Shown here: positions 55,740 through 64,000 of the stretch, piece by piece
Layout: every line of letters starts with the position of its first letter
Numbering within the stretch: position 1 is the first letter of the stretch
Source of the DNA: Eutreptiella sp. 'Long Island Sound 2002'
Taxonomy: Eukaryota; Euglenozoa; Euglenophyceae; Eutreptiales; Eutreptiaceae
Direction of reading: 5' to 3'
Assembly (NCBI GenBank): GCA_964036045.1
Contig: OZ038401.1
Location: forward strand, 33,966,397 to 34,030,396
DNA: 64,000 nt
Made by a program: the position numbers and the translations under genes
The notes under the pieces: generated by a model
What the model was told of the DNA's origin: nothing
Database searches by the model: none
What the model saw: the letters and a program-made list of their open reading frames with translations, nothing else

Positions 55740-56080
55740 TTTGAAATGGAAAAAAAAGGGGGGCGCGCGTACACTGCAGGCACAGGCACGGGCAGCCGGT
55801 GCAGCGGTGCAATAGTGTTGTGTTCTCTGGCGTGTGTCGTCGGTGCTTTGGCGGTGGTCGACCCCATGGGTGCGGCTCGCGCGTCCTGATGTACACGGGT
55901 ATGGGTCAGGGTGGGTTTGGTTAGGTGCCTCTTTACTTCTGGTGCTGGCTCGTTAGGCGGCTGTGTGGGCTGTGGGTGTGGGCTGTGGCAACGTTGCTCC
56001 CTCGGCGTGCCTGGTTAGGAGTCAAGGGTTAGCGGTTTTGGGGTGTGGCTCGGGTTTGATTCGTGTTGGGGCTTTGGCTG
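55740..56080. other. no gene recognised
   Basis: A T-rich then A-rich stretch with a G run (about 55,733-55,762) lies between the minisatellite and the GC-rich retroelement. It could be a poly(A)-like remnant but there is no proof. Confidence 0.3.
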
Positions 56081-56082
56081 GG

Positions 56083-58830
56083 TTAGGCGGTTGTGACAGT
56101 TGCGGGCTTGGGTTCGGTGCCTTTGGGCGTAGCGGTGCCCGTTGGCGTGTGCGTTGGCGTCCTTCGGCTTCCGGTTCGCTTGGTGTCTTCTGGGCGGGGC
56201 CTGGCGTGGCGCCCCGCGGCGGTGATTGGCTGGGTAATGGGGTTAGGTGGCGGCGCCGCTGGCTGGGGGTCAGGGGCGTCGTGCTGTGTGGCGCGCAGGG
56301 CTCCTGGGGTGTTGTGGGTGCCGCTCGTGTCGGTGCGCCGACGCTTGTGTGGTGGCGAGGGTGTGTGTGTGTGCAGGGTTGGGCTTTGGGTGATGTCCCA
56401 CAGGCGGATACCGTCTCGCTGTGTCTCTTGGAGGGTCTCCCGCAGGCGCCTGAGGACATACGGGTGGTCCTGGGGCGCGGGGAGGTTGCGGGGGTGGACC
56501 CCCAGGGGGTGGAGCGCATCGGCCAGCATGGCTACCCATGCGGCCTGCGGCATCCACCCCCCCCGGCGACTGGAGGCGGCAGTTCTCCACCGACCCCTTG
56601 CGGGGCCGGTGGACCAGGCCCTCGAGGGAGGGCTCTGCCCGGGCCCACTTTCGCAGCTCCCAGAGCTGCATGTGGGTCCAGCGCCGCCACCACTGTCCCT
56701 GGGCGGGGCCGCGGTCTTGGGCGGAGGAGTGGGCGTGGGTGGGTGTGATGGGGTCGTGGGGACTGGTGCCGGTGGCGGGCCTGGGGGATTCCTCGTAGTC
56801 CTGTGCCGTGGGGGTGCGCGGAGAGTGGGGGCGCAGGCGGATGTGGACTCGCGCGTATGCGCGCACGGTCTCCGCCTCGGGGTTGGGTTGGGACTCGCGG
56901 CGGCGGCGGTAGCGGGGCATGTGCTGTATGTGGGCTGACATCGAGGGTTGGTAGGGGGGCTGGGACGCTGCTGGTGGACCCTGGCGTCGTTCTGGTCCGG
57001 TCGGGGGCGGTCCGTGGGCCTAGGGTGCGGGCTTTGAGAGGTGGCGGGACGAGGTGCGTCGCGCTTCGGCCGCGGCGCGCTCCGCCATGAAGGTGGTGGC
57101 GGTGGCGTCGATGACGGTGGGGGGGCGCCGTGCTGGGCGCTGCTACCTCCGGGCCTGGGATGGCTGGGGCTGAATGTCATAGAGGACGTCCTCGGGGGGT
57201 CGGGCTCGCCCTGCCGTCGTGGCGCCGGGCTTGGCCTTGGGCTTGGGTTTGGCTGCGGGTTGCAGCTGCGGCGCGCCGACGGGTTTGGGCGGCTGCTTGG
57301 CGGCGGTCTTGGGTTTCGGCCGGGCTGCGGGCGCGGGCCTCGTCGGGGCGTGGGCCTTGGCGGCGGCGGGGTTGCTCGCGGTGGGGACGGGTTTGGGGGC
57401 CCGTTTGGGAGGTTTCCTCCGCAGTTTGGGGGGTGGAGTGATGGATGAGGACGTAGTGGTGGTGGTGGATGAGGTGGTTGTGGTGGTGGAGGTTGTGGAG
57501 TCGGAGGCCGAGGAGAGGGCCGTGGGGGACGGCGGAGGGCCCTGGGCTGCGGGGGCGGGCGTAGGATGCTGGGTCCTGCGAGTAGTGAGAACGAGGGTGT
57601 GGGTTCGGGCACCGGGCGTGTGCGCGCGCTTTCCCTGGTGATCTGTGCGTGCTGGTGCCGGTGTAGGTGCATGTGGCGGTGCGGTGGCGTTGTCTCGGCT
57701 GTGCGGGCACGTGGTCTACCCAGGGGGTGTCCATATCTGCTCCAGGACGCGTGGGTGCGTTTGCTGGAGGTAGTCGAGGGTGCGGAAGAAGCATCGCTGG
57801 ATGCTGGGCATGTCATCCTCCGTGAGGTGGGGGTAGTTTTGGGTGGGGGTGTCTGGGCCCGGCCACAGCATCGCCATGAGGCGGGGTGCCACCATGTACG
57901 GGCAGAGCTGTAGGGAGGTGGGGCGTGGGGGGGTGGGTCCCCTGCGGTTCGGGGGGGCCTCCCTCTGTTGGGGGCGCAGCGTGACCTTCCACAGCCACCG
58001 GTCCGCGGGGATCCCCCAGGTTCGTTGGGTCCACTTGGCAAGGCAATACATCGCCCTACCAAGGCCCTGGTTGCCGCTGCGGATGGAGAGCACCGTGTCC
58101 AGGGACTTGCGTTCCCACGTGCCCCAGAGGTGGGGGTCGTCCGGCTCGTCCTCCCTGGTGTACGTGTCAAGGCCTGGGTTGTGTGTGGGGGGGGGGGGGG
58201 CGTAGTCGGCGGGGAGGAGGGAGTCGGTGCCGTGCACCACCTAGTGGCCAGATGGTGCGTGGTAGTGGGTGGTGGAGAGGGTGTAGTGCAGATTGTACAT
58301 GAGGGTCTTGTACGTGGAGGGGGCTGGCTGCTGGTCGTCGGGGGTGGGGACGTCCCCCGGGACGTGGTGCCGGAAGTTGCTCAGGGAGGCCATCCGGGCT
58401 ACCCATGTTTCCCGCTCCCACTCTTTGGTGTCGCTGGGGGTGGCGCTGGGTGGGGGGTGGGCCATGTCGGGCTCGCGGTAGCGGGTGCGGCCCTAGGTGT
58501 CCACCCGCTCCGGCACGGGGTGTCCGACTAGGTGTCGCCCCCAGTCGATGGGCGGCACCCAGATTCAGTCCCCCGTGGGGGGCGGGCTCTCGCCGTCTGG
58601 GTTGGCGAGTGGGGGGCGGTCGTGTCGGGCGACGTGGAGGAAGGCGTCGAAGAGGAAGTCTCGGACGCCTTCCCCCAGGGTGGCCGCCTGGACTAGGGTG
58701 ATCGCCCGGATCCGCTGGGTGGTGCCGGAGGTGTGGAGGCGCAGCACCTCCTGGTCCCCGAGTCCCCGGAGGTGCTGCCGTACCGCTGCGGGGTTGTGCA
58801 GGGCGTAGGGTTCGCCCGGTGCGGCGGCTG
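56083..58830 (-). pseudogene. GC-rich minus-strand retroelement, distal part
   Basis: On the minus strand one frame can be followed from about 58,830 (NPAAVRQHLRGLGDQEVLRL, GVRDFLFDAFLHVARHDRPP) to 57,716, through stops near 58,562 (TGA), 58,496 and 58,243 (both TAG). It includes ETWVARMASLSNFRHHVPGD, YKTLMYNLHYTLSTTHYHAP and DTVLSIRSGNQGLGRAMYCL. A second segment in another frame ends MPQAAWVAMLADALHPLGVH, DHPYVLRRLRETLQETQRDG near 56,400-56,570, with Pro/Arg-rich sequence between. I recognise no catalytic domain. It lies downstream of the RT/RNase H part and may be the tail of the same polyprotein or a separate element ORF. Confidence 0.4.
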
Positions 58831-59805
58831 GTGGTGCGGGGTGTCATGGGGGGGGTGGTGTGTGTTTGGGGGGGTGGTCGTCGTTGTCGCGTGTGGGGTC
58901 CGGTGATGGGGTTTCTTGTGGCGGCCGCGGGAGGGGGGACTCGCGGTGGTGTGTGTCTGCGGGGGCATCAACATCAATCGGCCGGTGGGGGCTGCCGCGT
59001 GTTGCGTCTGTGGCCTTCTCTCGGGGGGGGGGGGGGTGTGGGGGTGGCACTGCTGGTGGTGGGGGGGGCGGGGTCGGGTGTTGCGCCGGCTGGGGGTCTG
59101 GGCGTCCCTGTGGGTCGTGTGGGTGTTGCGTGTGCGCGCCGTGCGGTCCTTGCGGTTCCTGGCTGGTTGCTGTTACGAGGTGTGGGTGGGAGGCGGCCGC
59201 ATGGGCGTCCGGGTCGGGGTGCGGTCCGTAGGTAATGGGTGGCTGCCGGTGGATGGTGCTCGCTGGTGGTGGTGGGGTGCTCCTACTAGGCCTTGGTGTT
59301 GCCGGTGTGCGTGCGCGGCTCCCCGCGGATCCATGGGGGTGTACGGTGGTCCGTATGTCGTGAGCCCGTGTAGCGGGGGTGGTCGGTGGTGCTGGATCGC
59401 GTGGTGGTGGTTTTGAGGGTGTGTTGGTTGTGTGTGGTACCCCGGCGTTGGCGGGTGCGGTGGTAGGGGCTGGTGGTGGTGGTATACGTGATGGTGTGGT
59501 GCAGTGACGTGTGCCGTGTGGGGTGGGTGGCCCGTGGGGCCTGGTTGTGGCGGGGCGTGGTGGGGATGTAGCTGGCGGGGCTCGCCGTAGTATTGGGGCA
59601 TCGGGGGGTAGGGGCTGGGAGGGACGGGGGTGTGGTGGTGGTGTTGGTGGTGCCGTGTCCCCTGGCTCTGCGTGTATGGTGGTCCTGGCATGGCGTGGAC
59701 GTGTGTGGGCGGTGGTTGTTGGCTGGGCTGCTGGGTTAGGGTGCTGTGGTACGGTGGTGGCGGTGGGCGTTGGTGGGGGCGGTGTTGTTGGTGTGCTCCG
59801 GGGGT
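58831..59805 (-). other. Pro/His/Tyr-rich linker region
   Basis: Minus-strand frames here encode only low-complexity Pro-, His-, Thr- and Tyr-rich sequence (HHQHHHHTPVPPSPYPP, PPQPGPTGHPPHTAH). It joins the RNase H part to the distal part and has no folded-domain signature. Confidence 0.4.
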
Positions 59806-62800
59806 CTAGGCGTGGGGTGGCGCGGCGTGGCTGGACCCAGGCCCTGGTCGGGGCGCCGCGCCCTGCTTGCGGGCGCGCTTGCGGGCCCCTTGACCTGTCT
59901 TGGTCTTCTTGGCCTGGTGGGTGTCGGGGGCGGGTGAACCCCCCTGTCCCCGTGGGGGCGACGGGGAGCGGGCCTGCCAGCGATGCGCCTCTCTGAGGCG
60001 TGCCCCGAGGCCTCTGACATAGGCGCGCTGGCCCGCGGGGTCCATCCGCGTGGCGGTGGTTTCGTCGGGGGCGGCCAGGTGGGCGTCTCGAAAGGACGCC
60101 CAGCCCTCCGCGGGCCTCAGCTGCGCGGGGTGGGGGGGGTGCGCCGGGTAGAGGAGTGCGCTGAGTGGGTAAGGCGTTCCTTTCCGCCGGCCGAGGGCGG
60201 TGTTGAACCGGCGGCAAGTGATTCGGAGGTAGGCTGCTATCTCCTCTGGTGCCGTGTCCGCCCACGCTTTTGGCGTCGGGGTTGCTGCTTGGGGGGCCGG
60301 GAGCTGTGGGCCTGGGAGGTTTAGGTCACGGTGGTGGAGGTATAGGGCGAGGAGGACGTGGCGGGCCGCCACGTTCAAGCCGCCCCCGTTGTGGCGTAGG
60401 GGTGGGCTGTGGGGGGGCAGGGGTGTGCTGCCCGTGGCCATGGCTATGGTCCATGCGTGGTCCGCCACGTAGTACCCTTCCAGGTGGTCCCGGAGGGCGT
60501 CGGTGAGTGGACCAAAGAAGCTGGGGTGGCTGGAGGGGGGGGTGCGGCTGGGGCCGCGGGCCGTGCGCGGTGGTGGGGGTTGAGGTCCCCGCAGTGGGGG
60601 CAGTGGGTGAGGCGGTGTGCGGCTCCCAGGCAGACCCAGTGGTCTGGCTTGCAGGGTAGGGCCGTTTGTGGTAGCCGCTCGCGTGCGCAGAGGGGGCATG
60701 CGGTGGCTGGCGGTTGGCGGTACCTGTGGACGGACGGTGGCGTGGGGGAGTGGGGGCTGGCGGCGCGCGCATGCTGGTGGGCGTGTGTGCAGTGCTTGTG
60801 GTGCCCGTGTGTGCCGTGCCGGTGTTGTGCCCGGTGGATGGTGATTAGGCGTGGTGGGGGTCCCGTGTTGGGTGGTGTGTCGTGGGGTAGGTTCTCCCGG
60901 TTGGTAGAACAGGAGTTTGACGAGGTGGGCTTGGTCCGTGTGGGGCAGGGTGGCTACATGCTGCAGGTATTTGTGGGTGCGGTATGTGAGCTGCTCCGCT
61001 GTCTTGACAACGGCCGTCCGTTGCATGTGCGCCGCCGTGGCCCGGGGGTCCTCCGTGTGGGTGCGTAGCAAGGTGTAGACGGCAGTGGGGACGAGTCCCC
61101 TGCGGACCGCCTCCAGTACCTCCGTCTGCTTGAGGACTGTGGTGAGTTGCTGGGTTGCCGGGGACAGCGTCAGCCATCCGGCGTGCTGTGCGATGGTGTG
61201 GGTTGGGTTCCAGTCTCTGAGGGTGTCCAGTCCTCTGTACAGGGGGCACACCTTGAAGTGGTCCCAGGTTTCTTCTTCCGCGTGGCCACAGATGCATTTG
61301 GTGTATCGTGCGGGGACGTGGATCGAGCGGCGTGCGTACCATCGGTGGTATCGGGTGAGGAGGGGAAGCTGTTCGAGGGCGAGTTGGAGTCGGGGTTTTT
61401 GTAGGTGTGCTGGGAGGCTATCCGGGCGCAGGGCGGGGTAGTAGAGGGAGGTGTGAGCGGAGTCTTCGAGGCGTCGGAGGAGTTCGGTGTTCGCTGGGTG
61501 GCCCGGTGTGGTGGCCAGCTGCTGGATGGGTGTGGGGTAGTGGTACTGCTTGTTTCGATCTGTGTACGGTGTGTCCTCGGGTATCCATTGGGGGGGCTGT
61601 GTGGCCGAGGGTATCGGTGGTAGGTGCTGCAGGTGGCTGTGGTGTGGGGTGTCGAGTCGTACGTGTTCGAGCCCTGGGGTGTGGCTGGTGCTCTGGTGTT
61701 TGGCTTGCGTGTCTGCGCGTCCATTGCCGTATGTGTAGCGGTGTGACTCCTGTTTGACGATGTGTAGGGCGTCCTGGGGGTGCATGCCCCTGAAGGCCAT
61801 CCATAGCCCCAACGCTTGTGTGGTGATGCCGGATTCGAGTGCCTTGTGGAGGGGCAGGTCCGCGAGGCGCCTGGTGAGGTGGATGTCGACCGTGGCGTCC
61901 ACGACTACCCAGATGTTGCGGGGCCGGATCGTTGCGGATGGTGGTTTGGCGGTGATGGCGTCTGCCAGGGTCTGCCAGGGTGCGGAGGTCGCTGTGGGAG
62001 GACGCCCCAAAGATGGTGGCCCCGGTGTGGTGTTCCACGTGGAGGCCGTCCGCGTGCCGGGTGATGCGCACGGAGGCACAACCGACCGTGGGGGTGCCTT
62101 GCTGGGTGCCGGATGCGTCACCGAAGTAGATGATGTCGGTGTCGCTGGGTATGGGTAGGCGGGCAATTGCTGTGGGGTGATAGACGTAGACGGGGTTCCC
62201 TTGGGCGGCTCTGGTGGTGATTTTGTGTGGGTTGCAGTAGCGGCGCTGCATAGACGCCTATCCCCTGGGTGATGATGGCCTGGGCTCGTGGGGTGAGGCG
62301 GAGGAGGCCTCTGTCTGGGCGCCCCTGGGTGATATACGCGTACATCAGGTGGAAGTGGTATCCCGTATTGGGGTGGAACTTTTGCCACGTGATGGTCTGT
62401 CGCCGCTCCTTGTCGTCTTTGTCACCGCGGAGGGTGGGGCATTTGTGCTGTAGGGGGCGCATGGGTGCCTCCTGAGGTCCTGCGCGGTGTGGGTCGCAGC
62501 GGTCGTACTCTATGGCCACGCTTTCTGGGTCTGCCCGCTGGTTGGTGAATGTCCATGTCGCCGTGGGTGTTCGGGTCCAGGCTACGTGCGCCGGGTGGTC
62601 TGGGGGTACCGTGTGAAACCAGGGGGGGAGCCATGCGTGCTGGTCGGCGCTGGCGGCGGCGGTGGGGGTGTGGTAGTGGGTGGAGATGAGGTGCAGCAGG
62701 GGCCACGCAGTGTCGAGGGTTGCCGGGCCGCAGTGCCAGCACGTGCCTGGTATGCCCTGGTCACTGTGTCTGACTGGTGGTACATCGGTCTCCGGTGCGT

Positions 62801-63986
62801 TGTGTTTGGGGATGGACCAGGGGGTATGGTGTCGCTGGACAGTGCGGGTAGCGTGTTTGTGGCCGTTCGGTGCTAGTAGCAGGATGGTGGGTGGTGTCCA
62901 GCCTTCGGCTGACGGGGTGGGCTCTTCCCGCGTCGTGCTGCCGTCGTTGGGGGTCTCGTGCTCGCTCGGGCGGGGCCGGGGGTGCTGGCGGTGGAAAGTC
63001 TTGTACGCCGTGTCGATGTCCTTGGGCCCCGGCATGTCGCGCCCTGCCTTCGTAGCGCATGCGCGGAGGTACGCTTGGAAGACGCGGCGTGCTGGCCATT
63101 GTTGGTCGGAAAGGAACGGGGCGTGGTGGGCGTCGCACTGGGCCATGATCTTCATCTGCGTTGGGGTGATATACACTATGGTGATGGTGGCCCCCACGAG
63201 GCGTAGGGTGTCCACCTCGCCTGCCGGGTGTCGGTGGATGTCGGTGTGCGTGGCCACGAGTGGCCCCTGTTGATCGCAGTGGTGGTTCGTCAGGATGGCG
63301 TGCGTGTGGTGCGGTAGGAGGAGTTGCAGCTGGGCCCAGATGCCAGTGCCTACGGAGGTGGAGACGCCGTGTTGCGCCAGTATCCACCGGGGGTAGGTGT
63401 TGCGGGCCATTTGCGCTTCTTTTATGCGTATGGCTGCCGCTTCGCGAACCTCGGGCTGGTGGTTGTGTGTCACCCTGTGTAGGAGGTGCGCTGCGTGTTT
63501 GGCATAGGCCATGTCGACCAGGGCGCCTGTATTGTCTCCGTAGTAGCGCAAGTGGGCCATCATGGCCTCCTTGGGGAAAGACGTGGGCCAGCCTCCGTGT
63601 TGCGCCCATGCCTTCGTCACTCGCTGTCGAGCGTGGCGTAGGGCGCCTTGGGGGTGCGGGAGGTGCAGGGCTTGGTACCCGATGGCTGCGTTGAGCACTG
63701 CTTCCATGAAGTATGCCAGGCCCTGCGTAGACAGGAGGTCCCCCCTGGCAAGTTGGGGTAGCCGGGCGAGGCGCCCTTCCAGCTTGCTTGGGAGTGTGAT
63801 GTGGTGGTGCCGCGTGGCCTGTGTGACTCCCAGGTGGAATGTGGTGTCCTCCAGCTGTAGGGGTTCGCCTTTCCGGATGTGGGGGGTGGGGGTCTTGGTG
63901 TCGGCTAGCCCGACCGATTTGCGGGGGTACACTAGGAGTAGGTGGGCGTCCAGGTAGGTTGTGGTGAGTTGGAGAATGGCGGACAC
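59806..63986 (-). pseudogene. GC-rich LINE-like polyprotein: RT C-terminus, RNase H, zinc finger, tail (truncated by window end)
   Basis: Reading on the minus strand from 63,986: LLLVYPRKSVGLAD and FHLGVTQATRHH (RT blocks after the catalytic site), then a thumb (ARQRVTKAWAQHGGWPTSFP). A frame change near 62,255 leads to RNase H: IIYFGDASGTQQGTP (first Asp). After a second frame change at a 10-bp tandem duplication (61,961-61,980) come NIWVVVDATVDIHL (Asp), KQESHRYTYGNGRAD (last Asp), then CICGHAEEETWDHFKVC (zf-RVT finger). A C-terminal domain follows (FFGPLTDALRDHLEGYYVAD, GGGLNVAARHVLLALYLHHR), and it ends in a Lys/Arg-rich tail before a TAG at 59,806. The RT active site lies beyond the window. 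Its family differs from the 10-kb and 43-53 kb LINEs. Confidence 0.65.
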
Positions 63987-64000
63987 TTGCTCGGTGGTCG

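Noticed and set aside
54331-55815. 494-aa Cys/Leu-rich plus-strand ORF
   Set aside because: It is the 65-bp minisatellite read through in rotating frames; several frames are open at once and no start context or domain exists.
56022-57090. Numerous long plus-strand ORFs in the GC-rich region
   Set aside because: High GC makes stops rare on both strands. The minus-strand frames carry RT/RNase H motifs and the plus-strand ones do not.
1-64000. Spliced-leader genes or rRNA genes
   Set aside because: I looked for a dinoflagellate-type spliced leader and for conserved rRNA segments and saw none.

Overview
The window reads as nuclear DNA of a eukaryote, most likely a repeat-rich microalga or other protist; a dinoflagellate-like genome is my best guess but is not proven. 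Reasons: GT-AG introns can be read in one gene module, almost all recognisable coding sequence is non-LTR retrotransposon (LINE) or DNA-transposon derived, and there are large satellite blocks, tRNA-derived repeats and many unusually long G/C homopolymers. No rRNA, CRISPR, bacterial operon or convincing housekeeping gene was seen. Only one small single-exon ORF (6906-7523) looks like a possible host gene. All calls were made by reading the sequence; no database search was run.

Layout. 1-3.6 kb: two decayed element genes, a zinc-finger protein and a LINE C-terminus. 3.6-9 kb: mostly non-coding, with tRNA-like repeats and the 205-aa ORF. 8.6-9.9 kb: Harbinger-type transposase remnants and a 41-bp tandem repeat. 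9.9-17.1 kb: a nearly full-length LINE with ORF1, an APE endonuclease, a YADD reverse transcriptase and a zinc finger, with (CA)n runs at both ends. 17.3-25.6 kb: a two-gene module of unknown function bracketed by ~150-bp direct repeats, with a 149-bp minisatellite between its genes. 25.8-27 kb: a 5'-truncated copy of the 10-kb LINE. 27-35.2 kb: small repeats, a MITE-like element, a (TACTA)n block, an unknown Lys-Pro-rich ORF, another Harbinger remnant and a 102-bp satellite.

35,218-51,022 is a giant inverted repeat. Its two 7,723-bp arms are nearly identical and surround a 359-bp unique spacer. Each arm holds the 3' part of a LINE (zinc finger plus RNase H) and two spliced unknown genes. Scattered through each arm, and seen nowhere else in the window, are 12 copies of a 20-bp palindrome, CTGGCCGAAATTTCGGCCAG, in introns and intergenic gaps. 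The LINE frame runs from the spacer into the right arm, so the right arm is probably the original and the left arm an inverted copy.

51-54 kb: a ~240-bp tandem repeat and an older RT fragment. 54.5-55.7 kb: a 65-bp minisatellite. From about 54 kb the DNA becomes strongly GC-rich, and 56-64 kb holds a decayed minus-strand retroelement of a different family (RT C-terminus, RNase H, zinc finger, Pro/His-rich tail).

Coding frames break repeatedly at runs of G or C, so either the assembly has homopolymer errors or these tracts are truly unstable. The strongest candidates for something undescribed are the palindrome-carrying spliced module in the inverted repeat and the direct-repeat-bounded module at 17-25 kb.
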